From the NCBI GenBank assembly GCA_903813345.2, contig CAIIXF020000002.1, positions 30,810,926-30,874,925 on the forward strand: 64,000 nucleotides of DNA. The letters run 5' to 3'. The stretch is from Owenia fusiformis (Eukaryota; Annelida; Polychaeta; Sabellida; Oweniidae). Positions 35,301 to 47,419 of this stretch are shown here, piece by piece (the stretch's first letter is position 1; every line of letters starts with the position of its first letter). Under the pieces are notes generated by a model. That model did not search any database. It saw nothing but the letters and a program-made list of their open reading frames with translations, and was not told where the DNA came from. The position numbers and the translations under genes were made by a program.

Positions 35301-38300
35301 TATTTTAGGTGAAATACAATATACGATAATTTTGAAACTGCTTTTGATTAAAGTTTGGATATTTATAAGGAAATTATATTAGGAGAGAATCCATGTACTA
35401 AAGTAAATGTATTATTATAAGGCAACTAAGACTCCACATAAATACCACAATGATTTCATTTATTACATTATGAATAAGACACAATTCGGGTCATCCGCAT
35501 CAGAAAAGCTGTGACCACATTTTATTTTCAGGTAAACAAGTTGATTTAAAACACATTTATGATATAAGATTCATGACTTCTCTTTGGTGATTTAACAACC
35601 TACTTTGACCAAAAAACTAGCTTTGACATTGCTGCAATTTGCTAAAGCCATTAGCCCATTACCTGTAAAAGTACCATAAAGATATTCAAAATTAGCACAA
35701 AACCTGCATCATTGGAATGGGTGGAACTCAGTGTTCCTCTTTCTTATGACCTACTTTCCCATGACTTATTTTAATGTCAATGGAATCCTTCATAGTGAGC
35801 CAGGGAAAAAAATTCTTGAAACATAATTGATGCAAAATTGAGAATGTGGAATAAAAAATTCATCATGTGTTCTATGAAAATAAAGTTTGCTGAGGAAAAT
35901 ATGTATCAGATAGATAATGAAGATTCACAATGCACAATAATTTTTTGTAAAGCAGTTACATTCGAAATAGAGACACTTCGGGGTTTCAGATAAGGCAGCC
36001 TCAAAGGTCAGTATAAGTTAAACAAAAGTGTGTCAAAATTAAGCAAAGGAGGAGGGAAGTTAGCGCAACAGATTTTGGACAGTCATATGTTTGATTTTGG
36101 CCATTTCCTATGGATTTTAACAGGTGCATATGTTAGGCGAATGCATTACCTCCAGGAAAATCACTTCTAGAGATGATAAAATAATTTCGACTTTGAGACA
36201 GGGTAGATGCAAACAACCCACCCACATGTTTTTTCTGAAATGTTTTCCTGATTTTCAACCCCTTCCATCCTTGCTTTTTTAATCTTTCTTGCATCAATAT
36301 GTTGCGTTTTGACACACAGTTAATCCCTTAAAAGGAATAAATGATTCCTTTTAGATAAAGTGGAAAACAATATTTCCCATGTTATTTTCCCATAGGAAAA
36401 ATCATTGCTTTCAGCTAAGTTTGGTCACCCATAATGGGTATCTTCAAAACCCCTGAAGGAATCACTTATTCCGTTAAAGTGGTAAACTATGTGTCAAAAT
36501 GCAACATATTGATGCAAGAAAAATTAAAAAAGCAGGGATGGAAGGGGTCGAAAATTAGGAAAACATTTATGAAAAAACATATGGGTTGGTTGTTGGCATC
36601 TACCCTCTCTCAAAATCGAAATTATTTTATCATCTCTAGAAGTGGTTTTCCTGGAGGTAATGCATTGGCCTAACATATGCAATTGTTTAAATCCTCAGAA
36701 AATGGCCAAAATCCAACATATGAGTGTCCAAAATCTGTTGCGCTAATTTCCCTCCTCCTTTCCATGAAGGTCAAACCATATGTTTCACGAATGATTTCAA
36801 GGCAAAGATGTATTGATGAGAATGAAAACTACTCTATGTAACTAGAAATAACTTTCTTTTAAAGGACCACGGACGGTATCGCATCAGATTTCTTTTTTTT
36901 TTATTCCTTTTTTATTCATAGAAAACATTTGAAAGCAGTTACATTAACATATACAATATTCATAATATCATAGAAATCACACAATTTTCCATCATATTCT
37001 TTTTTAAGGCATCTAACCACACTAGTCTAATCTAATCTAGTACCCATAATTTCCCACCTTTTTTCTCTGCCTATTTGCTTATCAATATTACAATAAGATA
37101 TTACATTTGCTTTAAATCCTTTAAAGGTAGGTCTTAACATTGAGTATTTGCATAGGTACACATATCTTTTAAATATACTCCACATATTTGTCAGGATAAT
37201 TGTTCTATCATTTATACATACTGGTCCTATTAAAATATTCTGTTTTGAACAAAGTCCTGTCAATTCCTCTGGTAACCAGTTTTTAATGACTACTATGAGT
37301 TCCATTATCACTTTACACTCATAGAGGAGATGACAAATTGACTCTGGTTCTACTTTACAAAAAGTACACAGATCTGATTCTGCTAATCCACACATTTTCA
37401 AGTATGTGTTGGTGGCCAAAAATCTATGAAGAATTTTAAAATTGAAAGAAGCTAATTTTGGTTCAAAATTGCTGACTTTATTGATTCTATTGATCATTTT
37501 CCAATCTTCTTTGTTAAGTAACAGATTCAGATCTTTATTCCAACCAGTGATGTACTTTATGTTTGTCTCTTCACTTTTTATAAGTTCCCAATATATAATT
37601 TTACATATCTTACTTTGGCCCATGAACTGTTTTATGTGTTGTTTTTGTCTTTCAAAGTTATTTAAACTATCGCCATTTTTCTTAATATCGCTCAACCACT
37701 GATTAGGAATTGTATTTCTGAGACTCAAATAATCAAGAAAATTAATGTTTGTATTGAACTTTTCATTGAATTCCTCTTGATTCAGAATTCTATTTGACTG
37801 ATGAAACATATCTTGTAGTACAATTGTCTCTCCATTGACTCTTACATTCTTCAATATTTTTTGGACATTTTGGTTCTTTGTAAGCTTTGCCCAAGTGTTG
37901 CACATAGCAAGTTCAGCACTCAATTTTGAATCATTCTTTGCCTCTTTCTCTTTTTGTTCAGTGTATATTCTAAATGTGAAAACAAGATCTTTCCAAAATT
38001 TATTTGAAATATTTTCTTCTATTTTCTTTAAGGATTTGGAATCATATGCAAAGAGTTCACGTTTTGAATTTACATTTAAAATATTAAGTGCAATGTCTTG
38101 CCATGTGCCAGATTTCTGAAGTTTTTGCAACCATGTCAATTTGAGTGAATGTTCAAAGATCTTGGGATCAATCATTTTTAAGCCTCCGTCGTCAAAATCG
38201 TTATGATCCCTTGTTTCTGTGTCACTGATAATTCGCCAAGTGTATAGGCTGCATTTAACGATTTGAGTAAGTATTTTCCTATATCAGGATAAAAGAATTT

Positions 38301-41300
38301 GTAAAAGTCAACGTTAAAACCGTCCGATCCCGGGGATTTTCCATTTTTTGCACTTTTCAATTCAAATTTCAATTCTTTTTCGGTTAAAAGGCCTTCAAAA
38401 GATTGTTTCTGTTCTTCACTTAAGGTCTTAATGGCATTGTTATTTTTTTAAAAGAAGTCATTATTTTCCTCATTATTTTGTATTTTACTTTTGTAAAGGT
38501 TTTCGTAAAATTTCTTCTGTTCCAAAAGAATAAGTTTTGGATCTGTTATCAGTTCCCCATCAACTTCCACCTGACAAATTAATTTATTTACATAATTTCT
38601 TTTTTCTAAACCACTGAAATACTTAGTCGCCCTTTCACCAAATTCGTACCATTCTAATTTTGCCCTGGTCATAAGACCACACATAGTGTTCTCTATATTC
38701 TTTCATTTCACTTTTAATTTTTTCTAACTCATCATATTTTTCTTCAATATCTTTCTCAAATATTCCATTTTGAAATTTCTCTTTATTAATGAGATTATCT
38801 ATTTCTTTTTCTTTAACTAAAAGTTTGTATTCTAGATCACGCTGAATTTTCTCTCGCGATTTTTTCTTCTGAGAAGAATATTTTATAGTCTGGCCTCTAA
38901 TCTCCAATTTAAGCATTTCAAAAAAGAGTTGATCGTTTATTGAAAGATCTGCAGTAGTTTCTGAGTTTGAAATATCTGCTTTGATTTCGTATTGAGTTTT
39001 AATGTTTTGGATGGTATCTTTAACTAAAGAGATATAAACAGGGTCTTTCAGTAGTGAGGAATTGAATTTCCAGAAACCTTTACCCCTTTCTGGAAGATTG
39101 TTCTCGATGGTTAGCAATGTTAAACAATGATCAGATCTATAGCTCGGTGAAATACGACAACTCCGTGTTAAATTAATAAAGTCCTCTGTTCCAAGAATGA
39201 AATCAAGTCTTGCCATTTGACGTGGTTTTTTCCTTACCCAAGTGAATTTTTTTCTCCTCAGGATTTAATTCCCTCCAAATATCATATAGTTCTAATTGTT
39301 CACATAGCTCTAGAACCTTTTTTCTTGAATTTGGATTGTTGATATGTTTATAGTTCAAGGTATCGAGATCAGTATCTAAAACTAGATTCCAAAATCGCAT
39401 CAGATTTCAGTCATATATTGGATTTTGGCTATTTTCTGAGGATTTGAACAGGTGCATGTGTTAGGCCAATGCATTAACTCCAGGACAAGCAGTCATAGAG
39501 TTTATAAAATAATTTGGACTTTAAGACAGGGAAGGTGCAAACACCCCATCAACATGTTTTTTCTGTAATGTTGTCCTGATTTCCAGCCCTTTCCGCACCT
39601 GTTTTTCAATGTTTGTTGCATCGATCACTCTGTTGCGTTTTTTTGGTTAACATCTTTAAATGAAAATATGATTCGTGCAGGGGTTTTAAAGATATCAAAT
39701 TTGGATGACCAAAATTAGGCTGAAAACAATGGATCACATGAGTTTTCCCTATGGGAAAATAACATGGGAAATACATGTACTGTTTTCCACTTTATCCCAA
39801 ATAAATCATATTTTAGAGGTTAACTGTGTCTCAAAGTGCAACATGTTGGTGAACATTGAAAAAATATATGTGGAAAGGGCTGAAAATAAGGACAACATTT
39901 CAGAAAAACCTTCCCTGTTTCAAAGTCCAAATTATATTATTACCTCTATGAGTGCTTGATCTTGAGTTAATGCATTGGCCTAACATATGCACCTGTTCGA
40001 GTCAAATCCCCAATAAATATCCGAAATCCAACATATGACAGTTTGAAGACCAAATAAACACCTTTTGCTATATTATGCTATATAAGCATTGTGATGCTTG
40101 TATTAAAACATGTGCTGTATGAACACTTTAAACTCAAATATTTTAATGATTTATCCCACATACCCCGAAACATGAGTAGCCATAGTGACCATTTTTTCAT
40201 CAAAGTTAAGATGAGTCAATGATATTTGGCAGTCTCACGCCCGGTGATCTGATGAAATGAACGGAGGGGGAGTAGCTGATTTTCGGTAAATTAAACAAAC
40301 GTTTATTAAACAGGCGCAGCGTCGCCAACGTGCAAATGCCAATGTTTTTGCTATAAATCAAGCAACAATGGTCTGCACAACATGTAATAAATATATAAGC
40401 GACATTTTTATCACAAAATTCATTGCCTGTTTTTTAAAATAATTTTCCAAATGAAACATAAAAAATAATCAAAAATAATTAAAATTGAACGGAGGGGGAG
40501 TGAACAGAGGGGGGGGGGGTGAACAGAGGGGGGGAGTAATATGAAATTTCTACAAATTCGTGTACTTCAAAAATGAACTTACTCAGTAGCTTGATGTTAC
40601 AACTCTGAAAAGTGAAAAATGGGGACATATGGAGTTATTGGAAGTTTTCATATGTCTTATAGACACATTACCCCCCCCCCCTCCGTTCAATTTTATATAA
40701 CGTATGGTAACATGTTTTACAAAACCAATGATGACAATAGTTTTGTGATAATTACTTCACTTACAAGTATTTATTACAGGTCGTGTAGACCCCTGTTGGT
40801 TAATTTATAGCAAAAACATTGGCTTTTGCACGTTGGCGACGTTGCACTTTTTTAATAGATCTTTTATTTTAGAACTCCACAGTTAAAAAAATCCAAGAAG
40901 ACCTAACATATTCCCCCGTCCACTGCGTCTATTCATTTAGCCATTCAATTGTTAACTTTCTCTTGAAAAATAAATTTTCAAGATTTGTTGAATTTTCAAC
41001 CGAAAATCAGCTAGATCTACCCCCCCTCCGATCATTTCTTCTGATCACCGGGTGTGATTCTTATATGAGACTATATTTAACACCTCCTGTGAAAATTTGA
41101 ATGAAAAGGGCACAAAACTCCTAGTATTGATTGACCTGGAATGTGGAACCAATTATAGAGACTACTTTCCCATGTTTTTCCAGCACGGTTTCAGTAAGAG
41201 AGTTGGCACAATGGGGGAACTTTAGGGTACAATTTCTTCATAATTAGCCTTCTTTAATTCTAGATACCATATACCATATATTTTCTATTTTATCATATAC

Positions 41301-44300
41301 CATATTTTTTACACCTCTTATACCATATACGATAAATTTTGCCCCCTCTTATACAATATACAATAAATTTTCAGCCCCTTATACGATATACAATATCTCT
41401 ATACACCCCCCCCCCTATCTTGGTATTTGCGATTTCAAAATAATGTCCAAGTTGTCGTCTTCATGACCAAATATGTAAGTTGCATATGATAGGGTCCGTA
41501 ACAGGTCCACTACTATTGATCTTGTGCCTTTTTGCATTGCGTTAAGTACAACATACAGATTGTTCATTTCAGATAAATCATTTGGGGACCCCCATCTCGT
41601 AAAACAAATCGACGAAGTTGGTGATCAGGTCTGTTATACCCTGAAAGGAAAACCGGGGGATTTTGTTAGATTATTCCAAGCTCCAGATATAGGTGCGCAT
41701 CAATTTGATAAAGCTTTTTTACAATGAATATTGTTTGTTTCATTTTACAGAAAGCCCTGTATATGTTTTGGGATTTTTCTCGTCTCGTATTATAATTAAG
41801 GTAAAAAATAAATTCACAAGTTACACGACCGGAAGATCCAGTGCAGAGCGTTTTATTTTCCGTTCAATGTCAATGTCACCTTTCAATTGCGTTGAATGTC
41901 TCAATTCTGATCTGGAATAATTCAGCTGTTCAAAAAAACCTTAACCTTAGAAGCCATGGGTGGAATTTTCAAGTTCATATTATTATCAAATCTCAAGCCC
42001 TGTGATCGGGAAAAATGGGACGGATGGAGGGAGGAGAAGGCTATCGAATTGCTCAATGGTTAGGCGCACGGTATGGTAAAATACAGGATGTCGACAGAAA
42101 AACATCCTCCCAAGCAAAGAAAGAAGATATTCTGGATTTTGAAGCCCTGTGATCTGAGGATGACAAAAAAATTATACCAAACTTCAAAGCAACCTTACTA
42201 AAATCCCGAGCAATTCTATTTGAAATGCATAATATTTAAAATTTTAACGCTGCGATTTTAGGATTGACTGTCAATGTCAGGTTCCGAGAGGAGCAAGATG
42301 ACGTGCGTGTTTCGAAGTGGTTGGACCAAGTTGCAATACTAGCAGGGGATATAACCGTTGCTATGACAATGCATACGATTACGGTTAACAGTGTTGATGT
42401 TTACGAATGGTCTGAAAGACAACTGGAAATTGCTGGACTTGATATCAGGGTATGTCGGCATTATAAGGTGAATTTGCATTTCTTAAATTAATCAAAACCA
42501 CATAGTTAAATATCAAACCGATTATTTCCATGCAATAGGTATCGCAGAATCGTACTACTATCTCGCTTCAAGCCCATAGGGGTGTGAACATTGACGTGAT
42601 GAAATCAAGCAGAGGCTTTAATTTCGAATTCGATCATAACATTGATCTCAAAACAGATGGAATATTTGGTAGGTATATTATCAACAGTCTAGATATATGA
42701 TCGCATCAATTTTAGGATATCTTCATTCTTTCATCAGCATTCGATTAGTTATGGAAAACGGGAGGAGATTCTATAAATAAGTACGTTTTCGGATTTCATA
42801 TTTCTGTATTTCATTCATTATAATTGAGGATAAAGAATATAATGATACTATACTCACCTTGATACTGATACTAAGCGTCAAGTTATTGGCACTACAGGGT
42901 GGGCCAAAAAATTTTGCAACCTTTTTAAAAGGCTTGAAAAGGATCATAACATTAAGGTATTGACATAAAAATTCATATACAGAAACTTTAGGATAGGCAT
43001 ATTTTACCATTCAAATATTTAAGCTAATACTGACTTCAATTTTTTCCAACAGATCTTTGAATATCAGTGGTAAATTGTTCATGTGTCCAAGATTTACCAT
43101 TTTTCCTAGAAAATGTGAATTTCTATGATTTTATGTGATTAACAATAACACATATGATCTCTCAATCTGCTACAATCTTTTAATTGTTTAACGAATGGCT
43201 AGTACAGTTTTATAACAAGTATCTACTATGGTATTATTTTATACTGTATCTATTAATTATTTATTTAGAAAATGTTCCATGCATCCGCCTTTTACCTTCA
43301 CTATCACACAGACACAAGGGCGTAACTGCAATGGCGCCATCCAGCGATTCTTGTGGTACTTCTTTAATTTCCACTTCTCCTAACCTCTTTTAGTTGATCA
43401 ATAGTGTGTGGGGATTACCATTAACTGCAATGAACTGCTCCAGGTGCCTCCATGTGTGATAGTCACAGGGGTTGGCATTTGGTGTATTGGACAGCCATTT
43501 ATAAGGAATAATAAATCTAGAGGTATCATCCTCCAGGTATTCCAAAGTGACCCTTGCCCGATGGCTGGGAGCGATAGTGAAGGTGAAAGGTGGATGTAAG
43601 AACATGTGATTAATAAATAATTAATAGATACAGTATAACATAATACAATTGTGAGTAGATACCAATATAAAACTGTCCTAGTATATTGAATAAACAGTTA
43701 TCAGATTGTAGCAGATTTAGTGAACATAATTGATGTGTTATTGTTGATCACATAAAATCATAAAAGTCACATTTTTTGGAAAAACAGTGAATCTCGGACA
43801 CATGAATAATTTACCATCGATATTCAAAGATCTGTCAAAAACATTAGAAGTCAGTATTATCTGAGATATTTGAATCGTAAAATATGCCTATCCTAAACTT
43901 TCTGTAAATCAATTTTTATGTCAATACCTTCATGTTATGATACTTTTCTAGCCTTTTAAAAAAGTTGCAAAATTTTTTGGCCCACCCTGTATATGTACAT
44001 CACGCGATACAAAGTTCGACCGTTAATTTGAATTTTTGACCTACCAGATGCTTGAAAATCAGGGATTGCGAGTCTCATACTGCACCGTTTTTCTTCAAAC
44101 TTATACCATTAAAAGCAACACAAAATTGCCTTTCTGTCGGTGCATTACTTTATTGTAAAGAGTCCCTCGTTCTAGCAGCGTTTTGACCCCCAGCTGTTAG
44201 AAGGCCTTCTTACAGCTGGGGACCAAAAAACTGCCATTGGAAGTAGAGACTCTGTTTAAGAGAATAATGTACCATCAGAAAAGGATTTTTGTTATGCTTT

Positions 44301-47245
44301 GAATGGAACAAGTTTGAAGAAAAACGGTGCAGTATGAGACTCGTTATCCTTGATTTTCAAACATCCGGTTGGTCAAAAATTCAAATTAACGGTCGAAGTT
44401 AGGACCGCGTGTACATGCTATGTGTTTTATGCATAACTTTTTTTTTAAAATGCATGGATTTCAATTTTATTTTCGCATGATATGCTGGAACCAATTCTAC
44501 ATTTGTTCTTGAAATGAGATAAATGAATCTCTGTTTTTTAAATATGAACTAGGTAAACAGACACATGAGATCTATTTGAAAAATCCAGATTTCATGATGA
44601 TATCTGAAGCGATACTTTTGAGATCAGCCATGCCTCTGATAACAGTATAGAGAACAATTGACATCTTATATAATGAGCCAGAGAGACTTTATGTATGAGA
44701 TTTACACTATTTCAATTTATATTTCCGGTTAAAATTACATTAGGAGTGTATTGAGGTTAGTCGGAAAGGTTAGACGGACTGGTTCAACATAGAAAAAAAG
44801 TAAACGGAACTGGTCGGCCAGATTTTGGTGGAGATGAGGTTTTCTTTTATGCCAGAAATATAAGCCAGAAAATATTAATCTGAGTCTTAAAGGACATTGA
44901 AGAAACAAGCTTTTGAATGCGTGGGCTCAATTAAGCACCATAATGATCTTCCTAACCACGAATAAGATCGCATAACTTATGTGAATGTAAAGGAGTGGTA
45001 TCGATATGGAGAACTTTTTGAACACACGTTTTCTTGAACCAGTCATGAAAAAATCTAAAACTTTAACACATCGTCAATTTAATTGAAAGCTTTTGAATGG
45101 TAACAATATAATTTGAAAAAATTATATATTCTTTCATCTAGGCCTATATTGTTTTAGAAAACACATCGAACACTTGTTTTGTTCTTGGTATTATGTTTCC
45201 AGAGTGAAATGAAACATCTTTCCGATCCTCATTGGAACAAAACGATATAAATACAACATGCTTTAAAGGTCTCTCAATATTGTAATTGTACAAAGGAAAT
45301 TTTGAGTGATTTAAAAAAAGTATCTTGTTAATGAAATAAACGGTTTATCTTGATTTTTATCTATTTTGGGGATTTTGTTTTAATTTTTTGAATACTTTTT
45401 TAAAATCAACCAACAATTCCCATAACTATAATATTGAGAGGTCTAAAAACATGTTGTATATGCTATTTTGTTCCAACAAGGTTCGTAAAGACATTTTATT
45501 TCATTCTCAAGAATTGGTAGAAAAGAGCAAAAACAATTGCACTGAAAAACAAAAAATGTTAACAAAAACAGTTATATAAAATATTTCTAAACAATTTTCG
45601 CATTAACTTGTTGTCAATTAGTGAACAATACATAAAACACCGTGTTTTTTACAGAACGTTTTCAATGATTGTTTTAAGAGAAAAACATTGTTGAATTCAG
45701 TTCTCCATATCGATACCAATCCTTTTTTGCTTCGAATAACATCTTGAAATCTGATTCTTTCAAATAGACCACTAGTGTCTGGTTATCCCCCTAGTATAGT
45801 GTTTCTTTATAATTAGGATTCAATAACCCATAGGGATTCATTTATCTCATTTCGTGAACAATTATAAAATTGACTTCTGCATAGTATCTGCGAAGTTTCC
45901 ATTAAAATCCATGCATTTTCAAAAAAGCTATTTCGAAACAAAAAATGTGAACGTTTTTGGCCCATCCTGTATATTTCATGCTTCCTAGTCAACTCGTACC
46001 CAAGACAACTCGTACCCAAGACAACTCGTACCAAAGACAACTCGTACTTACGTTTATTTTCTGTATTATGGGTGCATATAAGAAAACAAATTGAGTTTGT
46101 GTCATAATGTTTAATGTTATAATGTGCGTCAATATTTTTTCTGAATTTAGAAGACATTTTTTCTCAATGGATTAAGCAAAGCATTTTGTTTTAACTTGGA
46201 TTACCTTTGAAGTGCTTTGAAGGGCTTGTTCTCAACTTTTTTTGTAATACATATATAATGTATAAATAAATATAATTACAACAGTAACTTTTCAACAAAT
46301 GAATCAAACAATTAATTTAGCTTATAATTAGTGCATTTAGAGAAAATGAATAAGGGAACTTTAATCTGTTAATTTCTTTTCCATTTGGAACTTAATTGGA
46401 TTATATTTGAGCACATGCATGCAAAGTGTATTATATCATGTATGAATAAGTATCAAAATAATATTTGATATTCATATTATTTAGAATATTTTTATTGCTT
46501 AATTTTATGAAGGTGACTTCTTAGAATTATTATCATTCTTTAATCTGATAATATGAAATCCTAAATAGATTATCTGTTTAATAAGAAATAGGCGCAAGTT
46601 TTGAAAATCTTTATATTTTTGATAATATCATATTTCAAGATGAATTAGATCTGATACTTGTTCCAAACACTCATTAACATACAAAACTACCACTAATATT
46701 GTGAACAATGATTATGAATATGTGGAATAAACATAAATCTCTTCCCTCAAACATCTGAATCTGTGACCCATATATTTGGTCACAAATTTCAATCGATTTC
46801 TTCCAAAAACTCTTCTACATACTTCAAACTATTCTGAACTGTATGTAACCATTATAATATGTATATCTATACCCATTCCCAGCCCAACACTTAATTCAAA
46901 ACATAACATATACTTGGATACAAGTTGTCTTGGGTACGAGTTATCTTGGGTACGAGTTGTCTTGGGTACGAGTTGTCTTGGGTACGACTTGACTTGGGTA
47001 TGAGTTGTCTTGGGTACGAGTTGACCAGTTACCTATTTCATATAGGACGACTCGGTGACAAGATTGCAAGTGTGGAGAAACAAAGTAAACACAATGCCCT
47101 CATTGCACTTGTTAATGGGATGGAAATAGAATCAAAACTCCGGAAACGTGGACGTGGTGGATTCTGTTGGAACCTGCCGAAGGATTTCCTCACAAAAGCG
47201 GAGTTACTTACATTTTTGGTGGAGTGTTTGCTGTGCAAGAATTAA
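32389..47245 (+). CDS. Gene A: secreted lysozyme-like (SLT-type) plus ITIH C-terminal-like protein, 7 exons, 391 aa
   Basis: Exons: 32389-32437, 32682-32851, 33047-33365, 41573-41692, 42262-42449, 42539-42668, 47046-47245. All have GT-AG borders and consistent phases. Residues 1-17 (MVTFPLILLFTIILIQA) form a signal peptide. Residues about 24-179 resemble lysozyme-fold/lytic transglycosylases: the putative catalytic Glu53 in AKVESRYG, GGIWQV at 69-74, then DWEKV, LEDPFMSALAARLYL and QAAYWKKYYNT. Residues 180-391 resemble the ITI heavy-chain C-terminal (VWD-like) module: GDPH at 184-187, VCYTLKGKPGDFVRLFQAPD, GLTVNVRF, FNFEFDHN, and GGFCWNLPKDFL near the end. Known relatives of the first part cleave peptidoglycan; the second part in vertebrates belongs to hyaluronan-binding plasma proteins. 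A secreted immune or digestive muramidase is an inference. The paralogue is gene B. AATAAA at 47414 may serve polyadenylation. The start is chosen by alignment with B; the upstream open frame is not conserved. Confidence 0.8.
33510..33745 (+). repeat. ~108-bp tandem duplication in intron 3 of gene A
   Basis: GTTGTGACCATAGATCATAG and TTGTGTCTCGAGTGTCC occur twice, each preceded by GGGACAGAA(G/T)ATACT; a partial third head (GCAATGTGTCC) follows. It is noncoding. Confidence 0.85.
33848..34690. mobile_element. TIR element (Harbinger-like) filled with CGTTC/ACGTCC words
   Basis: The left end CCCCCCTATCACAACAAACT (33851, repeated 71 bp later at 33922) is mirrored by AGTTTGGTATGATAGTAGGG ending at 34687. 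TTA flanks both sides, a 3-bp duplication typical of PIF/Harbinger. The interior is a quasi-periodic run of CGTTC, ACGTCC and TTCGTA words; positions 34203-34300 recur at 34577-34681. No transposase is visible. A related end fragment is at 5236. Confidence 0.6.
34691..35160. other. Intron 3 of gene A, nothing recognised
   Basis: Plain AT-rich intronic sequence between repeats. Confidence 0.4.
35161..35330 (+). repeat. Poly-G-capped array of CTTATACCATATACAATATT, left arm
   Basis: GGGGGGGTGTATAGAGG leads into about four degenerate units of CTTATACCATATACAATATT plus pyrimidines. The same array in inverted orientation, capped by poly-C, lies at 41262-41416, so the pair brackets 6 kb of intron 3. 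Confidence 0.75.
35331..36062. other. Intron 3 of gene A, nothing recognised
   Basis: No exon or distinct repeat was recognised here. Confidence 0.4.
36063..36765. repeat. ~700-bp foldback (diverged palindrome)
   Basis: GCGCAACAGATTTTGGACAG at the left is mirrored by CTGTTGCGCTAATTTCCCTC-side sequence at the right. Arms of about 350 bp share CATATGTTAGGCGAATGCAT, CATCAATATGTTGCGTTTTG and others, meeting near 36430. A related palindrome is at 39409-40045. ORFs on opposite strands encode the same repeat twice. Confidence 0.8.
36893..39393 (-). mobile_element. LINE (APE-type endonuclease/RT), 5'-truncated and internally deleted
   Basis: Read on the minus strand from 39393: the end of an APE-like endonuclease (NLVLDTDLDTLNY, then RLDFILGTEDF and the catalytic-type SDHC), a linker with coiled-coil composition, an RT start (KNGKSPGSDGFNVDFYKFFY, ending QGIITIL), then directly GGLKMIDPKIFEHSLKLTW and a C-terminal part with LCTFCKVEPESICHLLYEC. 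The RT palm carrying the catalytic aspartates is missing at the 38170-38190 junction. Frameshifts and stops occur elsewhere. A poly-T tract at 36893 is the poly-A tail. ATCGCATCAGATTTC is present on both sides (36878-36892, 39394-39408), a 15-bp target duplication. The element resembles L1/Tx1-type LINEs; the clade is not certain. Confidence 0.85.
39409..40045. repeat. ~640-bp foldback related to 36063-36765
   Basis: TCATATATTGGATTTTGGCT and GTTAGGCCAATGCATTAACT on the left are mirrored by GTTAATGCATTGGCCTAACA and AATCCAACATATGACAG on the right. The LINE inserted at or just beside its left tip. Confidence 0.75.
40235..41057. repeat. ~820-bp inverted-repeat element with GAACGGAGGGGG ends
   Basis: TCACGCCCGGTGATCTGATG and GAACGGAGGGGGAGTAGCTG on the left are mirrored near 41000-41057 (CAGCTAGATCTACCCCCCCT, GATCACCGGGTGTGA). 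An inner pair carries CGTCGCCAACGTGCAAATGC and GCACGTTGGCGACG. Extra GAACGGAGGGGGAG copies near 40490-40530 face CCCCCCCCCCTCCGTTC at 40670. The class is unknown; it lies in intron 3 of gene A. Confidence 0.75.
41262..41416 (-). repeat. Inverted CTTATACCATATACAATATT array, right arm, poly-C cap
   Basis: This is the mirror of 35161-35330: units of ATACCATATACAATAAATTT and CCCTCTTATAC end in TCTCTATACACCCCCCCCCC. It ends about 155 bp before exon 4 of gene A. Confidence 0.75.
42895..43989 (-). mobile_element. Mariner-like element, 1.1 kb, in intron 6 of gene A
   Basis: The termini CAGGGTGGGCCAAAAAATTT and its complement are flanked by TA. The inverted arms extend well over 150 bp (CATTAAGGTATTGACATAAA is mirrored near 43915-43935). 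A minus-strand remnant near 43430-43580 reads RARVTLEYL and NTPNANPCDYHTW, the second and third catalytic region of a Tc1/mariner transposase, with Asn where the third Asp is expected. The gene is incomplete. Confidence 0.8.
44014..44400. repeat. ~385-bp palindrome in intron 6 of gene A
   Basis: TTCGACCGTTAATTTGAATT and GTCTCATACTGCACCGTTTT are mirrored at 44300-44400 (AAAACGGTGCAGTATGAGAC, AAATTCAAATTAACGGTCGA). The centre is CAGCTGTTAGAAGGCCTTCT. It is a foldback-type repeat. Confidence 0.85.
45480..45969 (+). mobile_element. Degenerate mariner-like fragment / dispersed repeat
   Basis: Positions 45480-45725 match 4310-4560 in the same orientation. The right part ends GTGAACGTTTTTGGCCCATC followed by CTGTA, a mariner-type tip. 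A left tip was not found. Confidence 0.5.
45988..46052 (-). repeat. 16-bp minisatellite, inverted relative to 46920-47025
   Basis: About four units of ACAACTCGTACCCAAG. The reverse complement of the same unit forms the array next to exon 7. Confidence 0.9.
46920..47025 (+). repeat. 16-bp minisatellite abutting exon 7 of gene A
   Basis: About six and a half units of TTGTCTTGGGTACGAG with small changes. It ends 20 bp before the exon 7 acceptor at 47045, leaving only TTACCTATTTCATATAG as a pyrimidine tract. The open frames across it are repeat artefacts. Confidence 0.9.
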
Positions 47246-47413
47246 TACGTACCCGCTTTCAGACAGACTTTGGACCCAACTAGGACCATTTGGGATGCTT
47301 CTAAACCAATATTATAACATACTTTTTGTGTAGCTCTATATAAATATGAACATTTCTCGTAGTACGTAAAATAACTACATTGTCCATCTATGTTATTTGT
47401 ACATCAATAGAAA

Positions 47414-47419
47414 AATAAA
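47414..47419 (+). terminator. AATAAA polyadenylation signal, gene A
   Basis: First AATAAA downstream of the gene A stop codon, 169 bp beyond it. Assigned by position only. Confidence 0.5.

Noticed and set aside
46776-47003. ORF with SCLGYELSWVRV-type repeats
   Set aside because: Reads through the 16-bp minisatellite; the repeat, not a protein, explains it.
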